NCBI GenBank assembly: GCA_013299115.1 | Contig: JAAFKA010000008.1 | Span: 1 to 64,000, forward strand | DNA length: 64,000 nucleotides | DNA from: Cytophagales bacterium | Lineage (GTDB): Bacteria; Bacteroidota; Bacteroidia; Cytophagales; Thermoflexibacteraceae | Direction: 5' to 3' | Shown here: piece after piece, positions 1 to 8,816 of the stretch | How the letters are laid out: each line of letters opens with the position of its first letter | Numbering within the stretch: the stretch's first letter is position 1 | Position numbers and translations under genes: made by a program | Notes under the pieces: model-generated | What the model was told of the DNA's origin: nothing | What the model saw: the letters and a program-made list of their open reading frames with translations, nothing else | Databases searched by the model: none

Positions 1-500
1 CCATCGGCAGGGCAAAAAAGCCACTGCCGAGGTTGCGAACAAAAATCAGCCGCCTCCCAAATTGTGAGATAGAGTTTTGAGGAAAAGAGGAGTTTTTTTA
101 ACCTCGGCAGTGGTTGCAAACCCTGCCGATGGTTTGTAGAAATAACCATCGGCAGGGCAAAAAAGCCACTGCCGAGGTTGCGAACAAAAATCAGCCGCCT
201 CCCAAATTGTAAGATAGAGTTTTGAGGAAAAGAGGAGTTTTTTTAACCTCGGCAGTGGTTGCAAACCCTGCCGATGGTTTGTAGAAATAACCATCGGCAG
301 GGCAAAAAAGTCCCTTTGAGGTTGCGAAAAAATCCGCCTCCTCCTCCCAAATTGTAAGATAGAATTTTGAGGAAAAGAGGAGTTTTTTTAACCTCGGCAG
401 TGGTTGCAAACCCTGCCGATGGTTTGTAGAAATAACCATCGGCAGGGCAAAAAAGCCACTGCCGAGGTAAAACAAATACTGATGGTTTGTAGAAATTTTT
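1..500. repeat. 145-bp tandem repeat, about 3.4 copies
   Basis: Units start at 1, 146, 291 and 436, a period of exactly 145 bp. Each unit carries an imperfect inverted pair: one arm begins CCATCGGCAGGGC and ends CCACTGCCGAGGT, and the other arm runs back as ACCTCGGCAGTGG then CCCTGCCGATGG, so each unit can fold into a long hairpin. The third unit differs around 310-345 and the fourth is cut short near 497. Related GGCAGTGG/CCCTGCC pairs recur near 43380-43475 and 56240-56480. Open frames across this stretch are repeat artefacts. Confidence 0.9.
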
Positions 501-529
501 TATATATTTAAGCACCTAAAAACAATTTT

Positions 530-1534
530 ATGAATAGTCCTTTTTATGACGATATTTTACAGATTTTAGTGTCGGCACGCCAAAAAACATATACAGCCAT
601 TCATTCGCAAATGGTGCAGGCGTATTGGTTGTTGGGCAAACGGATAGTAGAAGAAGAACAAGAAGGCAAAGAAAAAGCCCAATACGGTGAGGCTTTACTC
701 AAAAAATTGTCTATTGCCCTTAGCCAAGACTTTGGCAAAGGCTTTTCATATAGCAATTTGCGTAATTTCAGGCAATTTTATTTGACTTATCCTAATGCGG
801 CGATTTGCTACACACTGTGTAGCAAATTGACTTGGAGTCATAATAGGTTGATAATGCGAGTTGAAAATGAAAAAGCAAGAGAATTTTATCTCAAAGAATG
901 TGGTGAACAAAATTGGAGTGTGCGAACACTTGAACGAAATATCAATACTTTTTACTACCAACGGTTGTTATCGACTCAGCAAACTGTTGGTTTATCTCAT
1001 GCAGCCAAAAATCCACCGCAGGATTTTATCAAAGACCCCTATATTTTTGAGTTTTTGGGTATTCCCGAACCTTTTTCGTTTAGCGAAAAAGAATTGGAAA
1101 CAGCTTTAATTCAAAATTTGCAGCAATTTCTGCTCGAATTAGGCAAAGGCTTTTCTTTTGTAGGCAGGCAATTTCGGATAAGTACCGAAACCTCGCATTT
1201 TTATATTGACTTGGTTTTTTACAATTATATTCTCAAATGTTTTGTCTTGTTTGACCTCAAAACAGACAAACTTAGCCATCAAGATACAGGGCAAATGGAT
1301 ATGTATATTCGTATGTTTGACGACCTCAAAAAACAAACTGACGACAACCCTACACTTGGGATTATTCTCTGTACTGAAAAAGACGAAACCATAGTCAAAT
1401 ATAGTATTTTGCAGGAACACCGACAACTTTTTGCGAGCAAATATATGCCTTTTTTGCCCACCGAAACTGAATTGATAGCAGAAATTGAAAGGGAAAAAGA
1501 TGTTTTAAAAAGGCTTTTGGAAGAAAGAAAGTGA
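530..1534 (+). CDS. YhcG/DUF1016-family PD-(D/E)XK nuclease-like protein
   Basis: This 334-residue protein has the two-part layout of the YhcG family: a helical DUF1016 N-terminal domain (about 10-150, with a typical YSNLRNFRQFY stretch and the WSHNRLIM motif) and a C-terminal PD-(D/E)XK fold (about 170-325). Candidate catalytic residues are D227 (FYIDLVFY) and D242/K244 (FDLKTDKL), followed by GQMDMY; D-x-K in place of E-x-K is common in this family. Members occur alone or beside restriction-modification and mobile loci. Here it is solitary, between tandem repeats and MITE-like elements. Its biological role is not established. Confidence 0.85.
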   Translation: MNSPFYDDILQILVSARQKTYTAIHSQMVQAYWLLGKRIVEEEQEGKEKAQYGEALLKKLSIALSQDFGKGFSYSNLRNFRQFYLTYPNAAICYTLCSKLTWSHNRLIMRVENEKAREFYLKECGEQNWSVRTLERNINTFYYQRLLSTQQTVGLSHAAKNPPQDFIKDPYIFEFLGIPEPFSFSEKELETALIQNLQQFLLELGKGFSFVGRQFRISTETSHFYIDLVFYNYILKCFVLFDLKTDKLSHQDTGQMDMYIRMFDDLKKQTDDNPTLGIILCTEKDETIVKYSILQEHRQLFASKYMPFLPTETELIAEIEREKDVLKRLLEERK

Positions 1535-1773
1535 AAAATCTGTAAACTCCCCCCAAATTGCAAGATAACATTTTGAGGAAAGAGTTTAAGGTGTAGCGTT
1601 GGCTTTAGGCAGCCCCGCTTTAGTCCAATGCTGTTAAGTTAAGGTGCTTTGGGTCGGCAGTTCGCCACTGTGCTACAATATAAAGTGCGTTGGGGTTGTA
1701 GCACCTCAACGCACAGTGTTTTTTCTTAGGACTTGTTTAGTTGGAAAACCTATAACGTCTTTTGCACACAGAT
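1535..1773. other. Intergenic region with hairpin remnants
   Basis: No gene is supported here. The stretch holds part of a dispersed repeat (CCAATGCTGTTAAGTTAAG near 1633-1651, seen again near 37935 and 40540) and a pair GTGCTACAA / TTGTAGCAC around 1670-1707 that can form a hairpin downstream of the YhcG-like gene. Confidence 0.5.
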
Positions 1774-1891
1774 TAGAGGTTATTACGATTTGTACCGTAT
1801 CCTTTGGCGGGAGTTGCCTCCAACTGCAAGGTCAATTAGCTGAAAATCAACAGATTAATTTTCTGTACAAAAATTATCGTAATAACCTCTA
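1774..1891 (-). mobile_element. MITE-like element, family 1, copy 1
   Basis: A 118-bp element with inverted ends TAGAGGTTATTACGAT / ATCGTAATAACCTCTA. It shares its whole length with the elements at 4171, 8681 and 34802 but lies in the opposite orientation. The TA at both ends would fit TA target duplication, as in IS630/mariner-type elements. No transposase is encoded. Confidence 0.8.
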
Positions 1892-1982
1892 ATAAGACAA
1901 AATAAAAGTAAATTTTGGATTTCCTATTGTTGATAATCAAATTAATTGCCTAAAGGCAACTCTCTTTCTATTTTGTCTTATT
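1891..1982. mobile_element. MITE-like element, family 3, copy 1
   Basis: A 92-bp element with inverted ends AATAAGACAAAATA / TATTTTGTCTTATT and the core ATTGCCTAAAGGCAACT. It abuts the preceding family-1 element directly. A second copy is at 13110-13204. Both copies lie just 3' of a minus-strand gene. Confidence 0.75.
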
Positions 1983-2011
1983 ACTTACAATCTCAAATTT
2001 TCGACTACTTA

Positions 2012-3109
2012 TTAAAAGCTGCTTTTAATTTTTGCCATGTCTTTAATACGTTTCAAGGCTATTTCCATTGCCACTTCTTGGGCATTTTTGCCTTCACGCA
2101 TAGATACCTCTAAAATGTGCAAAGTTTTGTCATAAATACTTTCTACTTGTGCCGTTGCCCATGTAGGATTGTAGCCTCCACTCACTTCAGTAGCAATATT
2201 GATAACTCCCCCTGCATTAATCAAGAAATCAGGAGCATAGACAATGCCTTTTTCCAAGCACAATTTGCCATGTTTTCTTTCGTCTTTGAGTTGGTTGTTG
2301 GCACAGCCCGCAATGATTTGACATTTCAGACGATTGATAGTCGAGTCATTGACCGTAGCACCCAAGGCACAAGGCGAATAAATATCTACATTCAGGTCGT
2401 AAATCTCATCGAGGTCGACCACCGTAGCCCCAAATTTTTGAGAAACAGCCTTCAATCTGTCTTCGTAAACATCTGATATATAGACCTTTGCACCTTCTTT
2501 GGTAAGGTGTTCTACCAAATATTCGCCTACATGACCCACGCCCTGCACAGCCACAGATTTACCCGCCAAGCTGTCGTTTCCGTAGGCTTTTTTGGCTGCT
2601 GCCTTCATGCCCATATACACACCCAAAGCCGTAAACGGCGAAGGGTCGCCACTGCCACCTTTGCTTTCTGGCAAACCGCAAACGTGAGAAGTTTCATAAG
2701 AAATGTACTCCATATCTCTGGAAGTCATGCCTACGTCTTCTGCCGTAATGTATTTGCCATTGAGGTTGCGGACAAATTTACCAAACAAACGAAGCAAAGC
2801 CTCCGATTTGTGTTTGCGGGCATCGCCTATGATAACGGCTTTGCCACCACCCAAATTAAGACCTGCCACCGAATTTTTAAAAGTCATACCTCTCGATAGA
2901 CGCAAAACGTCATTCAAGGCATCTGCTTCTGATTTGTAGCTCCACATACGAGTACCGCCAAGGGCAGGACCCAAAACTGTATTGTGAATACCAATAATGC
3001 CACGCAAACCTGTTTCGTTGTCGTTGCAAAATACTACCTGTTCGTGTCCGAGTTCGTCCAGCTGGTCGAAAACGGAAATAGTTTGAGGTTCTAAAACGTC
3101 TGATAACAT
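2012..3109 (-). CDS. Leucine dehydrogenase (Glu/Leu/Phe/Val dehydrogenase family)
   Basis: This 365-residue enzyme should catalyse NAD-dependent, reversible oxidative deamination of leucine and other branched-chain amino acids to 2-oxo acids in the cytoplasm. The N-terminal substrate domain shows GPALGGTRMW and AGLNLGGGKAVI, the latter containing the catalytic lysine of the family. The C-terminal Rossmann domain has the dinucleotide motif GVGHVGEYL, followed by SPCALG and AGCANNQL. Length is normal for LeuDH. The gene is monocistronic, with a good Bacteroidota promoter about 85 bp upstream of the ATG. Confidence 0.93.
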   Translation of the reverse strand: MLSDVLEPQTISVFDQLDELGHEQVVFCNDNETGLRGIIGIHNTVLGPALGGTRMWSYKSEADALNDVLRLSRGMTFKNSVAGLNLGGGKAVIIGDARKHKSEALLRLFGKFVRNLNGKYITAEDVGMTSRDMEYISYETSHVCGLPESKGGSGDPSPFTALGVYMGMKAAAKKAYGNDSLAGKSVAVQGVGHVGEYLVEHLTKEGAKVYISDVYEDRLKAVSQKFGATVVDLDEIYDLNVDIYSPCALGATVNDSTINRLKCQIIAGCANNQLKDERKHGKLCLEKGIVYAPDFLINAGGVINIATEVSGGYNPTWATAQVESIYDKTLHILEVSMREGKNAQEVAMEIALKRIKDMAKIKSSF

Positions 3110-3194
3110 AATGCTGTGTGTTAATGTGTTGGTTAATGGTTAAAGAAAAATGAGGTAGGTAATGTGTTTATCTTGGTACTTTAAATAACAACGG

Positions 3195-3225
3195 CAAAAG
3201 TATAAAAAGTGTTCGGTTTTACAAA
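3195..3225 (-). promoter_or_regulatory. Bacteroidota-type promoter of the leucine dehydrogenase gene
   Basis: Read on the minus strand, TTTG (3225-3222) is followed after exactly 19 nt by TACTTTTG (3202-3195), matching TTTG-N19-TAnnTTTG. The predicted start of transcription leaves a leader of about 80 nt before the ATG at 3109. Confidence 0.75.
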
Positions 3226-3258
3226 AAAATATAGAGGGTTTAGTTTTGTCCACTATTT

Positions 3259-4062
3259 CTAAATAGACAATTTTTTAAAATACTCTGCAGCCAAAGCCAA
3301 CCGACTACCATACCATGAAAACATTTCGCCATCAACTAATAAAATTTTAGATTGGGGCAATAGTTTTTGTAATTCGAGTTCGTGTTTGGGTTTAAAAGGA
3401 TAAGGTTCTGACGACAATAATAAATATGCAGGATTGAGTTGTTTTAACTGTTCTAAACTGAGTGTGGGGTATCTTCCTGTAATTTCTTGCGTTGCTTGTG
3501 TAGTGGGGCTCAAAACATTTTGAAAACCTGCCATTAGTAGCATTTGGTCTATGAAAGTAGGTTGGGCTGCTGCCATATAAGGCTCACGCCATATAAGATA
3601 CAGTGCCGTAGGCAAAGGCAAAGGCTTTGCAGCCAATTCTGCAAAACTTTGCTGAATAGCAGTAATTATTTTAGTAGCCTTAGAAGTTTGGGCTGTGATT
3701 TCGGCAAGTTGCCAAAGCATCTGATAGGCATCAGGCAAGGTGTAAATATCACTCAACCAAACGGGGTACTTGGTTTTGAGTTGATTGATACCTTGCTCAT
3801 AGTTTTCCTCTTTGTTGCCAATGATAAGGTCAGGTTGCAAGGCATCTATTTTGCCAAAATTAAACTGTTTAGTGCCACCAACTTTGGTAGTTTGCTTAAA
3901 AAACTCTTTAGGATGTATGCAAAATTTGGTAATACCCACCACACATTCTGCCAAGCCCAAGTCCACCAAGTATTCAGTTTGCGAAGGCACTAAGGACACT
4001 ATTCTTTGGGGTGGCTTATCAAAATATAAAGAATAACCCAATTGGTCGGTAAAAAGAGGCAT
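3259..4062 (-). CDS. BtuF-like helical-backbone metal/corrinoid-binding protein
   Basis: This is a substrate-binding protein of the ABC-transporter class that binds iron chelates or cobalamin. The fold is recognisable from RIVSLVPSQTEYLVDLGL, CVVGITKFCIHP, ALQPDLIIGNKEEN, the central long helix region, and SLEQLKQLNPAYLLLSSEPYPF near the C-terminus. I chose the ATG at 4062 (MPLFTDQLG), giving 267 residues; the longer frame to 4155 adds residues unlike the family. No signal peptide is visible, which is frequent among Bacteroidota members. No permease or ATPase gene is nearby, so the ligand cannot be inferred. Confidence 0.8.
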   Translation of the reverse strand: MPLFTDQLGYSLYFDKPPQRIVSLVPSQTEYLVDLGLAECVVGITKFCIHPKEFFKQTTKVGGTKQFNFGKIDALQPDLIIGNKEENYEQGINQLKTKYPVWLSDIYTLPDAYQMLWQLAEITAQTSKATKIITAIQQSFAELAAKPLPLPTALYLIWREPYMAAAQPTFIDQMLLMAGFQNVLSPTTQATQEITGRYPTLSLEQLKQLNPAYLLLSSEPYPFKPKHELELQKLLPQSKILLVDGEMFSWYGSRLALAAEYFKKLSI

Positions 4063-4170
4063 AATTGTAACTAATTGTTTATTTTCAAGTTGGTGTGCGG
4101 ATTCAACCAAGTAACTTAAAACAATTTTGGAATTTTTAACTCTGTAAAATAACAAAGTAAAGCCAAATAA

Positions 4171-4284
4171 TAGAGGTTATTATGATAATTTTTGTATAGA
4201 AAAATAACTTCTTGATTTTCAACTAATTGACCTTGCAGTTGGAGGCAACCCCAAAGGGTACGGTACAAATCGTAATAATCTCTA
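4171..4284 (+). mobile_element. MITE-like element, family 1, copy 2
   Basis: A 114-bp element beginning TAGAGGTTATTATGAT and ending TCGTAATAATCTCTA, with the same internal sequence as copies at 8681 and 34802. It sits upstream of the BtuF-like gene and beside a second palindromic element. Confidence 0.8.
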
Positions 4285-4295
4285 AGCAAATAGAT

Positions 4296-4389
4296 TAGAG
4301 TTTATGAATAATTTTCGAAAGATGTCATTTTTCAAAAAAATGACATCTTTTTTTAAAACCTCATAACAAAAATTTATTCATAAACTCTA
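4296..4389. mobile_element. MITE-like palindromic element, family 2, copy 1
   Basis: A 94-bp element with inverted ends TAGAGTTTATGAATAATTTT and its complement at 4370-4389, and an internal hairpin GATGTCATTTTT / AAAATGACATC. A shorter relative is at 18892-18967, and the core hairpin recurs at 57335-57391. Confidence 0.75.
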
Positions 4390-4451
4390 TTAATTTTTTT
4401 CAATTAAACCTTGCCCCATTTTTTTTATCAAACCAACAAACAAAGTTCACA

Positions 4452-5843
4452 ATGGAAATCAACTACCTCAATGCCTTGCGATTAGGTTTTTCGACCAAAG
4501 AAGGCGAAAACATTAAGAAAATGGGCATTGCAAGTTACCTAAACAGCCAACTCCAAGCAAAAAATCCGTTGGCAGAGCCTGATTTCATAAGCAAAAGCCC
4601 GAAAAATATTAGCGAATTAAAAGAGTTGAGAGAACTCAAAAAAAATTCGGAAAAAGAGGGCAAAGAATTGGAAAAATTAGCAAAGGATTTTATCAAAAAT
4701 AACTTTGAGTGGAAGGCATTTATCTTGCAGCGTTGCTATGAAACCAACTATCCGTTGCGTGAAAAAATCAACTTGTTTTTCCAAAACCATTTTGTTGCCA
4801 CCATGCAAGGCGTAAAAGTGCCGTATTGGATTTTTCAATACTACAACACAATTAATACTTTTGCTTTGGGCAATTACAAAACCTTAGTAAAAGAAATTGT
4901 TTATTCCAATGCCATGATAAAATACCTCGATAACCAAAAGAATAGAGAGGGCAAAATCAATGAAAATTTGGGTAGAGAATTATTAGAATTGTTTACTTTG
5001 GGTGAAGGCAATTACACAGAAAACGACATTAAAAATACAGCTTTAGCCTTAGCAGGTCTTACTTTTGGAGAGGAAAAAGGGCAATACAGACCATTTTTTA
5101 AAGACAACTCAACCAAAACTGTATTCGGAAAATCTGGAAACTTCATCATCGATGATGTGATTGACATTATTTTCGAACAGAAAAATACGCCTTATTTTTT
5201 GGCTGAAAAAGTCTTGAAATGGTTTTTTTATGACAACCCCAGCCAAGAATTGATTGTGAAATATGGCGACTTATTGAAGGCAAACCAATTTGAATTGCTA
5301 CCTTTTTTCACTCAATTATTTACAGAAGAATGTGCAAAAAGCAAGGGAGGCAACCAAATTAAAAACTCTTTGGTGTTTCTTTTTCAGGTTTTTAAAGACC
5401 TAAATCTGACCCCAAATTATAAGTTAATGGCTTTTTTTCTGAAACAGCAAGCCATGGATATATACGACCAGCCCAACGTGAAAGGCTGGAAAGGTGGGCA
5501 AAATTGGCTCACTTCACAAAGCTATGCAGACCGACAACAATTAGTAACTTTCCTTATTTCGGGCAATGAAAGATATGAAAAGATGCTCAATAAAAGATTG
5601 GAACAGTTTGACATAGAGCCAATTAACTTTACTCCTTCTTTGCTTATTGCCAATAAAACCAATGCCCAAGCTATTTTGGAAGAAATGACGCAACGAATGA
5701 TTTTTGAAACCAACGAGGAAATGCAAACCGAATTGAGCCAACTGTTGAAATATGATTTTGACCCCAAAGCCGAAAATGCAGACAAAAGTATTTTGAGAGT
5801 TTACCAATACATAGCCCATAGTCCTGAATTTCAAATTATCTAA
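4452..5843 (+). CDS. DUF1800 family protein
   Basis: A 463-residue protein recognised as DUF1800 by the conserved blocks NYPLREKINLFFQNHFV, NRELLELFTLG-like NLGRELLELFTLGEGNY, IKNTALALAGLTF, and a C-terminal segment with WKGGQNWL and a long helical tail. DUF1800 genes almost always sit next to a DUF1501 gene, as here, with only 4 bp between stop and start, so the pair is co-transcribed. No signal peptide is evident in this copy. The molecular function of both families is unknown; the partner is probably exported. Confidence 0.85.
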   Translation: MEINYLNALRLGFSTKEGENIKKMGIASYLNSQLQAKNPLAEPDFISKSPKNISELKELRELKKNSEKEGKELEKLAKDFIKNNFEWKAFILQRCYETNYPLREKINLFFQNHFVATMQGVKVPYWIFQYYNTINTFALGNYKTLVKEIVYSNAMIKYLDNQKNREGKINENLGRELLELFTLGEGNYTENDIKNTALALAGLTFGEEKGQYRPFFKDNSTKTVFGKSGNFIIDDVIDIIFEQKNTPYFLAEKVLKWFFYDNPSQELIVKYGDLLKANQFELLPFFTQLFTEECAKSKGGNQIKNSLVFLFQVFKDLNLTPNYKLMAFFLKQQAMDIYDQPNVKGWKGGQNWLTSQSYADRQQLVTFLISGNERYEKMLNKRLEQFDIEPINFTPSLLIANKTNAQAILEEMTQRMIFETNEEMQTELSQLLKYDFDPKAENADKSILRVYQYIAHSPEFQII

Positions 5844-5847
5844 CTTT

Positions 5848-7017
5848 ATGAATCGCAGAACATTTTTGCAACTCGCAGCTACCAAAACAGGTGGTTTGTT
5901 GCTTTTACCCAACTTTTTAACAGCTTTGCCCTTCGCACAGCAGCAGGCAGCTATCAACGGCAATGTGTTGGTATTTATTCAACTCAACGGAGGCAATGAT
6001 GGGCTGAATACCGTTGTGCCTTTTGAGAATCCCCTCTATTATGCCAGCCGACCTACGATTGGAATTGCCAAAGACAAAATAATTAATCCAATGAATGGTA
6101 TGGGCTTGCACCCCGCCTTGAAAGATTTTGCGACTATTTCCCAAGAAGGAAATTTGAGTATTATCCAAAACGTGGGCTACCCAAATCCGAACAGGTCGCA
6201 TTTTAGAAGTCAAGAAATATGGCAAACCGCAGCAGACAGCCACCAATACGTGGATTATGGATGGTTGGGTCGTTTTTTGGATATTCAATGCAAAGACGAC
6301 CTATTGCCCTCACTAAACGTGGACTCTATCGACAATTTGGCACTGAAAGCCACTAACGCCAACGGCTTGACAATCAAGGACTTCAAGAGAGTGAAAGACT
6401 ATGCAGACTCCGACAGCCAACTCCAATTATCGGACAATCCGCAATTAGATTTTGTGCGAAAATTGCAATATGATTCCTTAGAAGGAATGGAGGAAATTAA
6501 CAAGGCTTTGCAAAATGCCAAAAAATATACAGAAACTTATGCTACCAATCCATTGGCAAAAAATTTGGAATGGATAGGCAAATTGATTAAAGGCAATTTG
6601 GCTGCTAAGGTTTATTACACTTCGTTGGGCGGATTCGATACGCACAACAACCAACTGCAAAGCCACCAAAGGCAATTAACTGTATTGAATGATGCCGTTT
6701 ATTCGTTTTATAACGATATGAAAATCAACAACTTACTTAGTCAAGTTACGCTGGTGGTCTTTTCTGAATTTGGGAGGCGAATAAAAGAAAATGGTTCGGG
6801 TACAGACCACGGCACAGCAGGCGTATTGTTTGTGATTGGTGGCAACACCAAAGGCAAAATAATAGGCAAAAATCCCGATTTGAGCAACACAGACAAAGGA
6901 GATTTGCTATATGAAATTGATTTTAGGAGTGTTTATGCCACTTTGTTGCAAAAAAAATATAACTTTGACCCCACCCTTATCAATATCAAAAATGAGGTAA
7001 TAAAAGATTTGTTTTGA
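5848..7017 (+). CDS. DUF1501 family protein, probably exported
   Basis: A 389-residue protein with the DUF1501 landmarks VFIQLNGGNDGLNTVVP near the N-terminus, GLHPALKDF, NRSHFRSQEIWQTA, YTSLGGFDTHNNQ and VVFSEFGRRIKENGSGTDHG; the last resembles metal-binding motifs of the alkaline phosphatase/sulfatase superfamily to which DUF1501 is related. The N-terminus MNRRTFLQLAATKTGG followed by a hydrophobic run fits a Tat signal peptide. It directly follows the DUF1800 gene. Substrate and activity are unknown. Confidence 0.87.
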   Translation: MNRRTFLQLAATKTGGLLLLPNFLTALPFAQQQAAINGNVLVFIQLNGGNDGLNTVVPFENPLYYASRPTIGIAKDKIINPMNGMGLHPALKDFATISQEGNLSIIQNVGYPNPNRSHFRSQEIWQTAADSHQYVDYGWLGRFLDIQCKDDLLPSLNVDSIDNLALKATNANGLTIKDFKRVKDYADSDSQLQLSDNPQLDFVRKLQYDSLEGMEEINKALQNAKKYTETYATNPLAKNLEWIGKLIKGNLAAKVYYTSLGGFDTHNNQLQSHQRQLTVLNDAVYSFYNDMKINNLLSQVTLVVFSEFGRRIKENGSGTDHGTAGVLFVIGGNTKGKIIGKNPDLSNTDKGDLLYEIDFRSVYATLLQKKYNFDPTLINIKNEVIKDLF

Positions 7018-7023
7018 GGTTGT

Positions 7024-7785
7024 TTAGCAATACCCCATCAATTTATAGACGCAATAGCCCAATAATTCTTGAAATAAACGACTACTTTGAGCAAAGGCAT
7101 CTTCGCGTGGAATGAAGTAAATAGGATTCCAACTTCTATTGTGTGTAGTAAAATCGACACTAAAAGTATCTACTTTCAGTCCAACTTTGTCAAAACAGCC
7201 TTTGGCACGTCTAACATGGAATGCAGAAGTTATAACCAAATATCTTTGATTAGGAAATTTATTTGTCAAAAACCCTTTACTCAATAAGGCATTTTCGCGT
7301 GTGTTGCGTGAGTGTGGTTCTACAAAAATAGCAGAATCAGGGATTCCTGCTTGAATAAAAATTTCTCTGGCACTGCGGTAGTCAGGCGTGGTTTCTATGT
7401 CCAATTGATACTCTGCTCCGCAAATCAAAATGGCTTTAATCTTGTGCTCTTTGTATAATTTAATGGTATGTATTACCCTATCAGCAGCTTTGTTTAAATA
7501 AACTCTATCTGTTGGTTTTCGTCCTTCTTGAGCAAAACCTGTTAAGACAATTCCTACCTCATAGTTTTTAACCTCCAAAAAAGGCGTAGCAGGTATTTCC
7601 CACCACAGAAATAACTCATTTGCTAAAAAAGGGTTACTCAAAATTAACAAGCTACCAAATAAAAAAAGGAGTATTTTTTTTCTCCGTCTTTCATATTTGG
7701 TAAGCACAGCCCAACATAAACCCACCACCAACCAAGTCATAGGCATTATCAAAAGATATAGAGTTTTTGAGAGAAAAAAAAACAT
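7024..7785 (-). CDS. YdcF/SanA-like (DUF218) membrane protein
   Basis: This 253-residue protein starts with two hydrophobic segments (about 8-28 and 37-55) and continues with a DUF218 domain: VGIVLTGFAQEG, AADRVIHTIKLYKEHKIKAILICGA, the acidic/Arg stretch, EPHSRNTRENA, and YLVITSAFHVRRA near 190. Related proteins (ElyC, SanA, YdcF) influence envelope integrity in enterobacteria; the enzymatic reaction is not established. It converges on the DUF1501 gene with 6 bp between the stops. Confidence 0.85.
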   Translation of the reverse strand: MFFFLSKTLYLLIMPMTWLVVGLCWAVLTKYERRRKKILLFLFGSLLILSNPFLANELFLWWEIPATPFLEVKNYEVGIVLTGFAQEGRKPTDRVYLNKAADRVIHTIKLYKEHKIKAILICGAEYQLDIETTPDYRSAREIFIQAGIPDSAIFVEPHSRNTRENALLSKGFLTNKFPNQRYLVITSAFHVRRAKGCFDKVGLKVDTFSVDFTTHNRSWNPIYFIPREDAFAQSSRLFQELLGYCVYKLMGYC

Positions 7786-7880
7786 AAATTTTATCTGCTT
7801 ACTTAATTGGTAAATTTAGGCAATAAATTTGGAAAATGTAGTTTTTTTATAACATTTGTGATAACAAATCCAAAATTTTT

Positions 7881-8612
7881 ATGTTGATTTCTATCCAAAC
7901 AGCTCACAATGTAACCATAGAATATGCCATAGCCAGCGTAGCCGACCGTATCTTAGCAGTTTTGATAGATGGCTTGGTACAACTGGCTTATGCTTTGTTG
8001 CTTTTCTTTTTATTCGAATATTTAGATAATTGGGCAAACCTCAATATGCCAACTTGGATTTGGCTTACTGTTATTTATCTTCCTATTTTGCTTTATGAAG
8101 TCATTTCTGAAATAGCCTTGCAAGGGCAAACTTTGGGCAAAAAAGCCATGAACATCAAGGTCATACAATTAGATGGTAGCCAACCTTCGGTTTCTTCATT
8201 TATCATTCGTTGGTTGATACGGCTTTTGGAAGTTTCTACAATGGGAGGCTCTATAGCCTTAGTAGCCTTGTTTGTTTCCTCCAAAGGGCAACGGTTAGGC
8301 GACATAGCTGCCAATACAACAGTAGTCAAATTGCGACCATTGAATAAAATCAAAAAACCTACAATTTCTGAAATAGAAGATAAAGAAAGTTATTTGCCAC
8401 TTTTCCCTGAAGTAATAAAATTAACAGACAAAGATGTAAATGTAGCTCGTGAAGTCTTGCAAAGTTATAGAATAACAAATAACACAGAATTGGTAAAGAC
8501 CATGAACTACAAACTCAAAGAGTTATTGGGAATTTATCATACACCACTTAATGACATAGATTTTTTGAGGCAGTTGATTAAAGACTATGACAATTTAACA
8601 GCACATAGCTAA
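7881..8612 (+). CDS. RDD family membrane protein
   Basis: A 243-residue protein with an RDD domain in residues 1-150: the first transmembrane segment carries the Arg and Asp signature (ASVADRILAVLIDGLVQ), then a second hydrophobic segment (WIWLTVIYLPILLYEVI), the motif GQTLGKKAMNIKV, and a third region ending GQRLGDIAANTTVV. The C-terminal 90 residues are soluble and helical. RDD proteins are associated with ion transport or with spoIIM/DUF4129/MoxR clusters; here no such neighbour is adjacent, although a MoxR gene lies 5 kb away. Confidence 0.85.
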   Translation: MLISIQTAHNVTIEYAIASVADRILAVLIDGLVQLAYALLLFFLFEYLDNWANLNMPTWIWLTVIYLPILLYEVISEIALQGQTLGKKAMNIKVIQLDGSQPSVSSFIIRWLIRLLEVSTMGGSIALVALFVSSKGQRLGDIAANTTVVKLRPLNKIKKPTISEIEDKESYLPLFPEVIKLTDKDVNVAREVLQSYRITNNTELVKTMNYKLKELLGIYHTPLNDIDFLRQLIKDYDNLTAHS

Positions 8613-8680
8613 CTTGTATTTCGAGATTCTAATAATCAACTGCCAAAGCAAGCCACTTATTTTCAAGTAAATTTATATCA

Positions 8681-8798
8681 TAGAGGTTATTACGATAATT
8701 TTTGCATAGAAAATTAACTTGTTAATTTTCAGCTAATTGACCTTGCAGTGGGAGGCAACCCCCGCCAAAGGGTACGGTACAAATCGTAATAACCTCTA
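8681..8798 (+). mobile_element. MITE-like element, family 1, copy 3
   Basis: A 118-bp element with ends TAGAGGTTATTACGAT and ATCGTAATAACCTCTA. It lies between the RDD gene and the 3' end of the B12-binding gene, 18 bp from the latter's stop codon. Confidence 0.85.
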
Positions 8799-8816
8799 AT
8801 GGTAGCAAAATAGGGC

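Noticed and set aside
46-515. Open reading frames on the minus strand across the first 500 bp
   Set aside because: They arise from an exact 145-bp tandem repeat and encode repeated low-complexity peptides without a recognisable start context.
530-1534. YhcG-like nuclease as part of a restriction system
   Set aside because: No methyltransferase or specificity gene is adjacent; it stands alone between repeats.
1644-1892. An 82-residue plus-strand frame after the YhcG-like gene
   Set aside because: Its second half lies entirely inside the MITE-like element and its first half in hairpin remnants.
3259-4155. Longer start of the BtuF-like gene at 4155
   Set aside because: The extra 31 residues lack family similarity and are not a signal peptide; the ATG at 4062 gives the usual length.
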